Shown here: positions 1 to 8,267 of the stretch, piece after piece
How the letters are laid out: the number at the start of each line of letters is the position of its first letter
Position numbering within the stretch: position 1 is the stretch's first letter
DNA from: Halomonas sp. TD01
GTDB lineage: Bacteria; Pseudomonadota; Gammaproteobacteria; Pseudomonadales; Halomonadaceae
DNA: 64,000 bases
Direction of reading: 5' to 3'
Assembly (NCBI RefSeq): GCF_923868895.1
Contig: NZ_OV350343.1
Span: 930,001-994,000, forward strand
The notes under the pieces: model-generated
Seen by the model: only the letters and a program-made list of their open reading frames with translations
Told to the model about the DNA's origin: nothing
Database searches by the model: none
Position numbers and translations under genes: made by a program

Positions 1-1
1 T

Positions 2-241
2 GCTCTCATTCACGCTGAGCGAGCCGACCGCTACGGCAACCTGATCTATCGCGCCACGGCCAGCAATTTCAATCCCTTAATGGCCATGGCTGCCGAGCGG
101 GTGATTGCCCAAACCTACCGTATCGACCAACCCGGCGACCTGCCTATCGACACCATTCATACGCCCTGTGCTTTTGTCGGTCATGTGGTGCAGGTCGACC
201 GCTCGTCCAGCCAGCAAGGAGTTCGCCCCCATGATCTCTGA
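2..241 (+). CDS. CoA-transferase subunit A, C-terminal part (truncated by window edge)
   Basis: The reading frame is open from the first base and stops at 241, leaving 79 residues. The text (AERADRYGNLIYR, then NFNPLMAMAA and TIHTPCAFVGHVVQ) is the typical C-terminal part of the alpha subunit of 3-oxoacid/acetate-type CoA-transferases, which move CoA from a donor acyl-CoA to a carboxylic acid. The next gene, subunit B, begins 11 bases before this stop, so the two are translationally coupled and should form one heteromeric enzyme. The N-terminus lies outside the window. The substrate cannot be told from sequence. Confidence 0.85.
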   Translation, partial: ALIHAERADRYGNLIYRATASNFNPLMAMAAERVIAQTYRIDQPGDLPIDTIHTPCAFVGHVVQVDRSSSQQGVRPHDL

Positions 242-884
242 TCAGCAGCGCATGCTGACCCGCGCCGCCCGTGAAGTCATCGACGGCCAGATCGTTAATC
301 TGGGCATCGGTCTGCCAACGCGGTTGTTCCACTATCTGCCCGACGACATCAATGTGCTGATGCATTCCGAAAATGGCGTGCTGGGCTGTCGCCCCCGCCA
401 AGAAGGCGAAGCACCCGATATCGACATGATTGATTCCGGCGGCGCCTATATCACCACCCGCCCAGGGGCCAGCGTGTTCGATAGCGCCACCTCGTTCGCC
501 ATGATCCGCCGCAGCCGCGTGGACGTGACCTTCATGGGCGCTTTTGAGGTGGACCAGGAGGGCAACCTGGCCAACTGGAAAATTCCCGGCAAGTTCTCAC
601 CCGGCATTGGCGGTGCCATGGAGCTGGCCCAGAAAGTGGCCCGGCTGGTAGTGCTGTGTTCGCATAACGACAAGCACGGCAACCCCAAGGTGCTGACCCG
701 CTGCCAACTCCCCCTGACCGCCAGCCGCTGTATTTCCCGCATTATCACCGAGAAAGCGGTGATGGATGTGACGCCAGAAGGGCTTGAAGTCGTGGAAATC
801 GCCGAAGGGCTGAGCGTTGAAGCGCTGCGTGAGGCGACTGACGCCACCCTGCTGATCGATGAATCACGTTTAGGGAGATTCTGA
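231..884 (+). CDS. CoA-transferase subunit B
   Basis: 217 residues, the normal size for a beta subunit of a class I CoA-transferase. The start chosen is the ATG at 231 (MISDQQRMLT), preceded by an AAGGAG Shine-Dalgarno; a longer in-frame version would run back through the subunit A gene and is unlikely. The catalytic glutamate is in the HSENG motif (Glu47), and the GGAMELAQ stretch near residue 130 is typical. It overlaps subunit A by 11 bases and shares one base (TGATG) with the next gene. The acid activated is unknown; the thiolase downstream suggests a beta-keto acid that is then split. Confidence 0.92.
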   Translation: MISDQQRMLTRAAREVIDGQIVNLGIGLPTRLFHYLPDDINVLMHSENGVLGCRPRQEGEAPDIDMIDSGGAYITTRPGASVFDSATSFAMIRRSRVDVTFMGAFEVDQEGNLANWKIPGKFSPGIGGAMELAQKVARLVVLCSHNDKHGNPKVLTRCQLPLTASRCISRIITEKAVMDVTPEGLEVVEIAEGLSVEALREATDATLLIDESRLGRF

Positions 885-2167
885 TGCTCAACGCCACCGA
901 ACAACGCATTATCGCCTGCTGCAATGCCTTGATGGACGACACGATAGAGCTCACCAGTGATCTGGTGCGGGGCTACAGCGTCATCGGCCAGGAACGGAGC
1001 GCGCTGGACACCATGGAGCGCCACCTTGAACGCCTGGGCCTGCCAGTGACCCGCGTGCCATTGGATGCCCCGGGCTTTGAGGAGCACCCCCATCGTGCTC
1101 CCACCGAATGGCCCAGTACTGGCCGCTACAATGTCATTTCAGACCTTAACCCCGGCGCGCCAGGACCACATTTAGTGTTCAACGGTCACCTCGATGTAGT
1201 ACCTGCCGAGCCTGTCGATATGTGGACCCGCCCCCCCTGGGAGCCTTGGCAAAAAGATGGCTGGCTGTATGGCCGTGGCGCGGGCGACATGAAAGCCGGT
1301 ATTGCTGCCATGGTAATGGCAGTTGAGGCCGTGCGTCAGGCGGGGGTAGAGATCAACTTTCCGCTCACCCTACAAACCGTGATTGAAGAAGAGTGCACCG
1401 GCAACGGTGCGCTGGCCTGCCTGCATCAAGGTTTTAGCGGTGATTTCGTACTGATACCGGAACCTTTCGGCGCTCAGATCTACGCTGGCCAAGTGGGTGT
1501 GCTGTGGTTCCGGATGCGCCTGGATGGCGTACCCGCCCATGTGCTTGACCCCAGCGCCGGGCGCAATGCGATTGAATCCCTGCAGGAATACCTGCCCGCG
1601 CTGAAGGCGCTGGAAGCGGAAATGAATGAGCTTCCCCGGCCTGCGCTGTACGTCGACCACCCTCACCCGTTCAACCTGAGCGTTGGCCGCGTGGATGCGG
1701 GCAACTGGGCCTCCAGCGTACCGGCCCACGCCATTCTGGAAGGCCGCGTTGGCTTCCCGCCCGGCATGTCACCAGAGGAGGCCATGCAACGGGTCAGCGA
1801 CACCCTGATGACCCGCCACGCCGAGCTTGACGACGCCACACCGCCACCCACGATCAGCTTCCACGGCTTTCGTTCCGAAGGGCATGTGGTCGATCTCGAT
1901 ACCCCGGGCATCCGGCTTCTCTCGGAGTGCCACGAAGCACTGCTCGGCGAACCACCTGCCCACTATCTATCCACCTGCACCACTGACCTGAGGGCCTTCC
2001 ACGTTTCCGGTGAGATCAACGGCACCTGCTATGGCCCGATTGCCCAGCGCATTCACGGCGTAGATGAGTGCGTCAACATCGACTCGATCCGCCACGTGCT
2101 GACCACCTATGCCCTGTTCATCCATCGCTGGGCGCGCATGGCAGACAACCAGGAGACTCCTTCATGA
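884..2167 (+). CDS. M20 family metallo-amidohydrolase (ArgE/DapE-like deacylase)
   Basis: 427 residues of the M20 dinuclear zinc peptidase/deacylase family. Metal-binding motifs are visible: NGHLDVVP (His102, Asp104), GRGAGDMKAG (Asp135) and VIEEECTGNGA (Glu168 to Glu170). Such enzymes remove an acyl or formyl group from an amino-compound or cleave a small amide. ATG at 884 overlaps the preceding stop, and its own stop overlaps the thiolase start, so it is a core member of this operon rather than a biosynthetic argE. A separate argE-like gene lies at about 10.8-12.0 kb. The substrate is probably an N-acylated compound whose carbon skeleton feeds the CoA-transferase; that part is inference. 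Confidence 0.85.
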   Translation: MLNATEQRIIACCNALMDDTIELTSDLVRGYSVIGQERSALDTMERHLERLGLPVTRVPLDAPGFEEHPHRAPTEWPSTGRYNVISDLNPGAPGPHLVFNGHLDVVPAEPVDMWTRPPWEPWQKDGWLYGRGAGDMKAGIAAMVMAVEAVRQAGVEINFPLTLQTVIEEECTGNGALACLHQGFSGDFVLIPEPFGAQIYAGQVGVLWFRMRLDGVPAHVLDPSAGRNAIESLQEYLPALKALEAEMNELPRPALYVDHPHPFNLSVGRVDAGNWASSVPAHAILEGRVGFPPGMSPEEAMQRVSDTLMTRHAELDDATPPPTISFHGFRSEGHVVDLDTPGIRLLSECHEALLGEPPAHYLSTCTTDLRAFHVSGEINGTCYGPIAQRIHGVDECVNIDSIRHVLTTYALFIHRWARMADNQETPS

Positions 2168-3351
2168 GAGACGTGTATCTCGCCGACTATGCGCGCAGCG
2201 CCTTCAGCCGCGCACACCCCCGCAAACCCGAGGTCGATGCCTGGGCCGATACCCGCAGCGATGCCCTGTTGGCCAGCGTGCTCGATGGCTTATTAGCACG
2301 TAGCGGCGTTGACGGCGCGGTGGTGGAAGACCTGAGCATTGGCTGCGCCCTGCCAGTAAAAGAGCAGTGGAGCTTTGGTGGGCGTTACCCCCTGTGGCTT
2401 GCCCAGCGGCTGGGAGCACATGGCCAGGGCTGCGCAACCCGCCAAATTGATCAGCAATGTGGCTCTGGCCTTGCCGCTCTGCGCAGCACCGCACGGGAGA
2501 TTCAGTCGGGCGCGGTTGAGGTTGGCATGGCCGGTGGCGTGGAAAACATGACCCGTGTGCCCATGGGCCCGGCACTGTTTAAGGAAGGCGTGCTGACCAG
2601 CCCTCAAGCACTGCAAAAAGCCGACTGGCTGGCGCTGGATGTGGTGCTCAATATGGGGCTGACCGCCGAACGGCTGGCCAAAGCAGCCGGCATTTCGCGC
2701 GAGGCGATGGATACCCTCGCCCTCAGTTCCCACCAGCGTGCCGCCAAGGCCAACGCAGCAGGTCACTTCGACGCTGAGCGTTTGACCCTGAACAACGCGG
2801 CGGGCGAACCGATCAGCGCGGACAGCAATATCCGCGCGGATACCAGCGCTGAGCGCTTGGCAGGGCTGGACCCGGTATTTATGCAAGGCGGCGTAGTGAC
2901 CGCAGGCAACAGCTCGCCGCTAACCTCGGGTGCTGCTGCCACGCTACTGATGTCTGAATCTGCCCTACGCCAACACGGCATTAGTCCCTTGGCGCGTGTT
3001 GTGGCCATCGCCGACTGCGGCGTCAAGCCAGAGGAGATGGGGGCCGGAGCCGCCGCCGCTATTCGACGCGCACTGAAACAGGCCCAGCTGACACCACAGG
3101 ATATCGGCGTATGGGAAATCAATGAAGCCTTCGCCGCAGTGCCGCTGCATGCCATGGGTGAGCTTTCGATTGATCCTGAAAACGTCAATATCTGGGGCGG
3201 CGCTATGGCGCTGGGGCACCCGTTAGGCGCAACCGGCATTCGCCTCGCAGGCACCCTTGGCCGACTTCTTCAATCCCGCCAGCAGCGCTACGGCTGCGCG
3301 GCGGCCTGTATTGGCGGCGGACAAGGCATCGCCATCATTTTAGAACGCTAA
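2164..3351 (+). CDS. Thiolase (acetyl-CoA acyltransferase)
   Basis: 395 residues, standard thiolase length. The acyl-binding cysteine lies in QQCGSGLAA (about Cys99); NEAFA (320-324), GHPLGATG (His352) and the second active-site cysteine in CIGGGQG (Cys382) are all present, so it should be active. It uses CoA to split a 3-ketoacyl-CoA, releasing acetyl-CoA. The start at 2164 overlaps the upstream stop (ATGA) and follows a GGAGAC-like Shine-Dalgarno. With the CoA-transferase it makes the usual activate-then-cleave pair for beta-keto acids (acetoacetate- or 3-oxoadipate-like); the exact acid is not resolved. Confidence 0.92.
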   Translation: MRDVYLADYARSAFSRAHPRKPEVDAWADTRSDALLASVLDGLLARSGVDGAVVEDLSIGCALPVKEQWSFGGRYPLWLAQRLGAHGQGCATRQIDQQCGSGLAALRSTAREIQSGAVEVGMAGGVENMTRVPMGPALFKEGVLTSPQALQKADWLALDVVLNMGLTAERLAKAAGISREAMDTLALSSHQRAAKANAAGHFDAERLTLNNAAGEPISADSNIRADTSAERLAGLDPVFMQGGVVTAGNSSPLTSGAAATLLMSESALRQHGISPLARVVAIADCGVKPEEMGAGAAAAIRRALKQAQLTPQDIGVWEINEAFAAVPLHAMGELSIDPENVNIWGGAMALGHPLGATGIRLAGTLGRLLQSRQQRYGCAAACIGGGQGIAIILER

Positions 3352-3413
3352 GACAACTGGACGCCGTTTAACCAAACGGCAAATAACACTAACTCCTTAT
3401 AAGGAGAACAATA

Positions 3414-4892
3414 ATGTCGACGACAACGTCAACAACAACGAACGACGAAAACAAACGACCCTCGTTTTGGGGCGCCATCATTGGCATCGGTTTCTTATGC
3501 TTCATGATGTTTGCGCAGATATTTATCCTCGGCGAAGATTGGGTCACCCATATCTCGCTGATCTTTGCCATTGTGGTCTGCGCCATCATCGCGCTGTATT
3601 CCGGCTTCAGCTGGCAGGATGTTCAGAAAGGCATCTTGTATGGCTGCGAAATCGCCATGCTACCCATGCTGATCTTGATGATGGTCGGTGTGCTAGTTGC
3701 CAGCTGGATTGCCTCCGGCACGATACCCTCTCTGATTTATTATGGTCTTCAACTGATCAACCCCTCCTATTTTCTGGTCACGGCCGTCATCGTGTGTGCT
3801 GTTGCATCACTGGTCACCGGCAGCTCATGGACCACTGCCGCCACCTTCGGCGTTGCCTTTATCGGCATCGGCAGCGGGCTAGGCATTTCACCAGCAATGA
3901 CCGCAGGCGCAGTTATTTCCGGTGCTATCTTTGGTGACAAGATTTCACCGGTATCAGACTCCACCAACCTCGCTGCAGGGGTTGCCGAGGCCAACCTGTT
4001 CGACCACATCCGTTCGATGTTCTACACCACCGGCCCTGCACTAATCATTACCATTATTCTGTTCTTTTTTATTGGTATGCGCTTTGACGGCGAAGGGGCT
4101 GATATTTCCCGCACCGCTGAACTGCTAGCAGGCATCAGCGATAATTTCTCAGTGGGGCTGCTCGCCTTCTTGCCGCCACTGGTGGTGGTTGTTTTGGCCT
4201 ACCGGCGCATCAATGCCCTTGCGGTGATGGTGATTGGTAGCCTGTTAGGGGCGGGACTCGCCGTTGCCACTCAAGGCGTCGGGCTGGGCAGCATGATGAA
4301 TTACATGAACTACGGCTATGTCTCGGAAACCGGTGTTGAAGCCGTCGATAGCTTACTCAGCCGTGGCGGCCTGCAAGGCATGATGTGGACAATCTCGCTG
4401 GGCTTTATCGGGCTTAGCCTGGGTGGCCTACTAGAGAAAACCCGCATGCTCGAAGTGTTATTGGAAAAGATGGGCAAACTGGTCAGTAATTCACGCGGGC
4501 TAATCGTTACTCACGTTGTCTCATCATTAGCCACCAACCTGTTCTCGGCCAGCCAGTATATTGCCATCATTATTCCAGGGCGCATGTTCGTGCCCGCCTA
4601 CCGCAAACTCAAAATCCTGCCATCAGTATGCTCACGCACCTGCGAGGACTCGGCCACGGTCACGTCGCCACTGGTTCCTTGGGGGCTGGGCGGTGCTTAC
4701 TACATGGGCGTGCTCGGTGTGTCCGCGTGGGATTACATGGGTTGGACCTTCCTCGCCATTATCACCCCCGTGATTGCCATTCTGTATGGCCTGTTCAATA
4801 TCTGCATTTGGCGTGAAGGCGAGCGTAACGACGTCAACACCTATAACCAGTCGCCCACTGACAGTCAGCCGCAAGCCGAGCTAGCGAAGTAG
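3414..4892 (+). CDS. NhaC-family Na+/H+ antiporter-like transporter
   Basis: 492 residues with about a dozen hydrophobic segments. Conserved NhaC-type stretches include TGSSWTTAATFG near 137, AGAVISGAIFGDKISPVSDSTNLA near 165-188 (given here only as a landmark) and SLATNLFSASQYIAIIIPG near 370. The family exchanges Na+ for H+ and sometimes organic substrates (malate/lactate in MleN). It lies 62 bases after the thiolase on the same strand, behind a clear AAGGAG site, so it may import the substrate or export a product of the catabolic operon in a Na+-coupled way. That role is inference; Na+ homeostasis in a halophile is the alternative. Confidence 0.85.
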   Translation: MSTTTSTTTNDENKRPSFWGAIIGIGFLCFMMFAQIFILGEDWVTHISLIFAIVVCAIIALYSGFSWQDVQKGILYGCEIAMLPMLILMMVGVLVASWIASGTIPSLIYYGLQLINPSYFLVTAVIVCAVASLVTGSSWTTAATFGVAFIGIGSGLGISPAMTAGAVISGAIFGDKISPVSDSTNLAAGVAEANLFDHIRSMFYTTGPALIITIILFFFIGMRFDGEGADISRTAELLAGISDNFSVGLLAFLPPLVVVVLAYRRINALAVMVIGSLLGAGLAVATQGVGLGSMMNYMNYGYVSETGVEAVDSLLSRGGLQGMMWTISLGFIGLSLGGLLEKTRMLEVLLEKMGKLVSNSRGLIVTHVVSSLATNLFSASQYIAIIIPGRMFVPAYRKLKILPSVCSRTCEDSATVTSPLVPWGLGGAYYMGVLGVSAWDYMGWTFLAIITPVIAILYGLFNICIWREGERNDVNTYNQSPTDSQPQAELAK

Positions 4893-4977
4893 ATCGCCAC
4901 CTATCAGACCAACACGTGGCCAGAGGCGGCCGCTTTGTCGCCTCGCACCACCGCCTATCAACCTGAGGGCACGCAAT

Positions 4978-5382
4978 ATGTATAAGAATATTCTAATCAC
5001 CACGGCGGCAGACAATAACTCCAATGTGCTGCAAAAAATCGACGTGGCACGCAAGCTGGCAGACGCGGACAGCACCATACAGATCATTTCGGTGATGGAG
5101 CGTATTCCCCCTTATATCGCTCCATCACTGCCTAGTGATTACCGCGAAACCACTGCGCAGCGCATTAAGGACGGTATTCGTAAGAAAATTGGCGACGAAA
5201 GCTACGAGATTCATGTTGTGGAAGGCAACGCCGCCCATCAGGTGGTCAAGTTTGCCAAACGCAACGGCGTCGACTGCATCATTATTTCCTCTAACCGCCC
5301 CGGCTTCCCTGACCACTTTATGGGCTCCACCGCCTTAAATGTTGTGCGCCAGGCAGCGTGTACTGTCACGGTAGTTCGGTAA
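4978..5382 (+). CDS. Universal stress protein (UspA family)
   Basis: 134 residues, single Usp domain. It begins MYKNILITTA and ends with the family's nucleotide-binding pattern: IISSNRPGFPDHFMGSTALNVVRQAACTVTVVR has the G-x2-G-x9-G(S/T)-like arrangement of ATP-binding Usp proteins, here read as FMGSTA. The position after a transporter on the same strand, followed by terminators, resembles Usp proteins that accompany transporters and may gate them. No experimental role can be read from sequence. Confidence 0.85.
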   Translation: MYKNILITTAADNNSNVLQKIDVARKLADADSTIQIISVMERIPPYIAPSLPSDYRETTAQRIKDGIRKKIGDESYEIHVVEGNAAHQVVKFAKRNGVDCIIISSNRPGFPDHFMGSTALNVVRQAACTVTVVR

Positions 5383-5403
5383 ACATCCCCTAAAGTAAAG
5401 CCA

Positions 5404-5430
5404 AAAGCGCGGTGCGTTGCATCGCGCTTT
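5404..5430 (+). terminator. Hairpin after the usp gene
   Basis: AAAGCGCG (5404-5411) pairs with CGCGCTTT (5423-5430) around an 11-base loop, just after the universal stress protein stop. There is only a short T tract, so it acts alone or with the next hairpin as the operon end. Confidence 0.6.
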
Positions 5431-5458
5431 ATTACCAAACATAAAGAATATTTAAGCC

Positions 5459-5480
5459 AGGCAATTAATTGCCTTTTTTT
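5459..5480 (+). terminator. Palindrome plus T-run, intrinsic terminator
   Basis: A 16-base perfect palindrome, AGGCAATTAATTGCCT (5459-5474), is followed at once by six more T. It reads as a standard rho-independent terminator ending the catabolic/transport operon. Confidence 0.75.
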
Positions 5481-5683
5481 TATGCTTTTGAAACTTAACT
5501 ACTATTTATTATGGATAATTAATCACACGCTAAGAGTATCAATATTACACATTTTTTAGTATTTACCAGCCAATGCTAGCTTGATAATTTAGCCAGCTCA
5601 AATCACTCTAACCATTTAAAAACTTCAGACGAGCAGTCACTTTAAGCATTCTTTAGTGGCTTTATCAGGAAGATAATACTGCC
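5481..5683. other. AT-rich intergenic stretch before the effector island
   Basis: No open frame or recognised motif. The base composition is clearly more AT-rich than the upstream operon, marking the left border of the T6SS effector cassette. It should hold the promoter of the PAAR gene; no convincing -35/-10 pair was assigned. Confidence 0.4.
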
Positions 5684-6169
5684 ATGGAACAAGCGAAGCT
5701 TGGCGACCAAGTTGCCTGCCCCTGCAAGGGAGGCCCTCACCGCATTGTCAGTGCGGCCTCGACCACCTTTGTTGACGGCGTTCCCGCCGCCCGCGTTGGC
5801 GACCGCAGCTCTTGTGGTGCCAGTATCGTTACCGGCTTGGACTGGTACACCATTGAAGGTGCTGCGGCCGCCATTCACGGCAGTCAAACTTCATGTGGCG
5901 GAACGGTAATCGCAGCCTCCAGTGCTGTCACTGGCCAACCTTCAGGCGGGGCAAGCGCCTCGTCACTCCCCGGCATTCAACCACCTCGCTACAACCGACG
6001 CGTTGTTTTGCGTGATGAATACGGCTCCCCGCTTGCTAATCAACTCTATCGGTTAGTTCTGAAAAGTGGAGAAACAAACGAGGGGAAAACCAACGCCGAA
6101 GGGGAAGCAGACCTGATGGATTCAGAGCTTGCTGCCAAGGTCGTCGACGTTTTGATCAGGAGCAGTTGA
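5684..6169 (+). CDS. PAAR-domain protein (T6SS spike tip) with C-terminal extension
   Basis: 161 residues. Residues 1-90 form a PAAR domain: Gly-Asp start (LGDQVACPCKGGPH), then VDGVPAARVGDRSSCG and GSQTSCGGTVIAA, with Cys/His residues suited to the zinc site at the cone tip. Residues 105-155 (RVVLRDEYGSPLANQLYRLVL, then GKTNAEGEADL) look like the transthyretin-like adaptor often placed between a PAAR domain and its cargo. PAAR proteins cap the VgrG spike and carry effectors. The next gene starts 2 bases after its stop, so the toxin is loaded as a separate protein. No VgrG, Hcp or sheath gene is in the window, so this is an orphan effector module. Confidence 0.88.
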   Translation: MEQAKLGDQVACPCKGGPHRIVSAASTTFVDGVPAARVGDRSSCGASIVTGLDWYTIEGAAAAIHGSQTSCGGTVIAASSAVTGQPSGGASASSLPGIQPPRYNRRVVLRDEYGSPLANQLYRLVLKSGETNEGKTNAEGEADLMDSELAAKVVDVLIRSS

Positions 6170-6170
6170 A

Positions 6171-7022
6171 ATGGCCCAGTGGCAGCATATAGCACAAACC
6201 ACCACCACCCCCGCCACGCTGGATGACCCTTTTATCGTCACGGTTCCCTGCCCACATAGAGATCAGGCGCTGGAAGTTGCTGCCTGGATCGTTGAGGAAA
6301 TTCAGACCAACGTTGAATCCGACGACGCCCAGCGTATAAAGCAGCAGAACGCCTATAGCGGGCTTGAAGCCATAGAGCGCTGGCAGCGAGAAGGCGAGTC
6401 ACTCAATATCGTTCAGCGCCTTGCTCGTGAAGTCACAAGGCCTAATTTTATGCAGATCGAAATGCAACTAAAAGCAGCGGCACTTGGCCGCTGGGCTTTA
6501 CTGGTGAGGCCAGGCGGCGTATGGGATCACAAACAATACTTTGACCCAAGGGTGAATCCTGAGAGGGGAAGGCAGTTTGCAACCTTAGGTATCACGACTG
6601 AACCGTATCACCATAAATACCAAGGCTACGAATATTATTACGATATCTGGTCCAACATTCACTACGGTTATGTTGGCCGCTACATCGGCTTTTCTGAAGA
6701 CAGCCTATTAGACGGCGCCGGTCTGGCGCAGTATCTCGATGATTTTAGAAAATTTGGTAGATCGCCAACTGACCGCAGTGATATTAACGGTGAGGGGTTT
6801 CGTCGCTTTGATGATGTAACCGACTACCTTTCAGTCCACTTAGGCATATCGTTGTATGAGCGTTTTACCCCTCAGCAGTTAACGGGCTCTCTACTAATGA
6901 ATGAAATCACTCAAGTAGAGTATCCAGAGGAAAAGGGCTCCAAAATACCCCATACTTGCCAAGGGGTCAGACGGCGGCTGGAAGAAGTTAAATTGAAAAA
7001 CAGCCAGGGAGCAGCACAATAA
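6171..7022 (+). CDS. Polymorphic toxin type 44 (Tox44) effector
   Basis: 283 residues. The C-terminal half carries what I recognise as the bacterial toxin 44 domain: GGVWDHK (115-121), YDIWSNIHYGYVGR (157-170), LLDGAGLAQ (179-187), then RFDDVTD (212-218) and HLGISLYE. The family is described as a predicted nuclease of polymorphic toxin systems; this is a family statement, not visible activity. The N-terminal 90 residues are helical and lack a signal peptide, fitting T6SS loading on the preceding PAAR protein. The stop overlaps the next start (taATG), so toxin and first immunity gene are coupled. The GC content is lower than in flanking genes. Confidence 0.75.
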   Translation: MAQWQHIAQTTTTPATLDDPFIVTVPCPHRDQALEVAAWIVEEIQTNVESDDAQRIKQQNAYSGLEAIERWQREGESLNIVQRLAREVTRPNFMQIEMQLKAAALGRWALLVRPGGVWDHKQYFDPRVNPERGRQFATLGITTEPYHHKYQGYEYYYDIWSNIHYGYVGRYIGFSEDSLLDGAGLAQYLDDFRKFGRSPTDRSDINGEGFRRFDDVTDYLSVHLGISLYERFTPQQLTGSLLMNEITQVEYPEEKGSKIPHTCQGVRRRLEEVKLKNSQGAAQ

Positions 7023-7603
7023 TGTCATTCTATAGACGTAAGATTTTTATAATACCCCTAATTGTTGGCGTTGCTTTTTTTGCCTGGCAGCGTTACATCT
7101 ATGGTGTTATGACCTACCACCCTGATCCCAAACTTACTAAGAGCGCCGAAAAAATCTTCGACTTTATAGATAAAAACGATATATTAAAAATCATCATAGA
7201 GAATGGAAATGCCGAGGCGTATATACGTGATGGTAGATTTCGTGCTAAACCGACAATACTAGAAAATCAAATCCCAAGCTCTGCAATAAAAAGTATAGAA
7301 GACTCAACCCTTAATATCAAAAACGCAAGCTTTACGAAAGTTTGCGGTCATTTTCAAGACTGCTACTTCGAGGCTTTCTTTAGAATTAAAAGACCTTTTG
7401 AAGTAAGCGGCTTTCCATTATACGCACCTTGGTGGTATTTAAGATACTCTCCTAGTGGGGCATATTTTGAGGAGGGGGTAATTCCATCGTTAGTAGATGC
7501 CCTCGAAAACACCGAAGAAGCCAGCCCCTTAAAAAATGGTTATTTATTCTGCGAGACTACAGAGTTGGCACATTGGTATCTCTGCACAGGTAAGCATCTC
7601 TAG
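7022..7603 (+). CDS. Membrane-anchored probable immunity protein (copy 1)
   Basis: 193 residues, no named family recognised. It starts MSFYRRK followed by one hydrophobic segment (about 8-24), which predicts an N-in anchor and a periplasmic body. Four cysteines (KVCGHFQDC near 107-114; FCE and LCTG at the end) could make disulfides. It is clearly paralogous to the next gene: shared FYRRK start, a Cys-x(3-5)-Cys followed by aromatic beta-strand text, a Y-S/N-P-S/N-G motif, a VPS/IPS-ALE/K helix and the ending FCE..E..HW..C.G. The overlap with the toxin stop indicates a cognate immunity protein. Very AT-rich codon use compared with the chromosome core. Confidence 0.65.
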   Translation: MSFYRRKIFIIPLIVGVAFFAWQRYIYGVMTYHPDPKLTKSAEKIFDFIDKNDILKIIIENGNAEAYIRDGRFRAKPTILENQIPSSAIKSIEDSTLNIKNASFTKVCGHFQDCYFEAFFRIKRPFEVSGFPLYAPWWYLRYSPSGAYFEEGVIPSLVDALENTEEASPLKNGYLFCETTELAHWYLCTGKHL

Positions 7604-7670
7604 CAATTGGCTATGCTGTGCTCAACCTTATTAAAAATCATCAACCAATACAGAGTATAATAATTTAAAA

Positions 7671-8267
7671 ATGCATTTCTATCGCCGTAAAGCCATCATC
7701 ATCTCGTTGGTGATCATCAGCATTTTTCTTGCCTGGCTAAGTTATTTACTGGCAGTTGAGCGCTATCGGCCTGGAATAAAGCAAACACAGGCTCTAACTA
7801 CTATTGCTGATCAAGTTCACGCCTTTATGCAACAAAAAAACTTAAGAGGCATTGGAGTAACAAATGAGATTTTATTGCCAGAGTCACTACGAGGTGATTC
7901 TTTCATCGACAAACTTCCCTCCGACATAACGGACGTGAATAGCAAGATCGAGCATGTATCATTTTCTTACCGATGCGAACCTAAATGTTCTTTTACTGCT
8001 TATTTTTATTTTGACATAGTAAAAGAGTTTGTTCCCATCACTTACCGATACATTCAGTATAATCCCAACGGCTTTCAAGAATACACGCCAAGTCATACAG
8101 CAAAATCTCGACTTACTGAGTTCAGGCAGTATAACTGGGCTGACTGGAGTGAGGAGTTCGTTCCTTCTATCGCTGAAGCTCTAAAAGAAGACGTGGGGTA
8201 TGTTTATACATTTTGTGAGCCTTTAGAGCAAGAGCACTGGCATTTTTGCCGCGGTGAGTATGACTAA
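7671..8267 (+). CDS. Membrane-anchored probable immunity protein (copy 2)
   Basis: 198 residues, homologous to copy 1 over its whole length (MHFYRRK start, one hydrophobic segment at about 9-25, four cysteines in matching places, ending FCEPLEQEHWHFCRG). The two differ strongly in the middle, so the duplication is old or the copies were acquired separately. Duplicate immunity genes beside one toxin usually protect against related toxins carried by other strains. It is followed by, and overlaps, the Coq4-like gene. No enzymatic motif is visible. Confidence 0.6.
   Translation: MHFYRRKAIIISLVIISIFLAWLSYLLAVERYRPGIKQTQALTTIADQVHAFMQQKNLRGIGVTNEILLPESLRGDSFIDKLPSDITDVNSKIEHVSFSYRCEPKCSFTAYFYFDIVKEFVPITYRYIQYNPNGFQEYTPSHTAKSRLTEFRQYNWADWSEEFVPSIAEALKEDVGYVYTFCEPLEQEHWHFCRGEYD

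Noticed and set aside
446..1093. 215-codon minus-strand frame across CoA-transferase B and the M20 gene
   Set aside because: Crosses two well-supported genes on the other strand; serine-rich text typical of antisense frames.
5684..7022. PAAR and toxin-44 genes as one frameshifted gene
   Set aside because: Each has a natural start and end; the PAAR protein has a complete adaptor domain and the toxin begins with a normal N-terminus two bases later, so separate genes are more likely.
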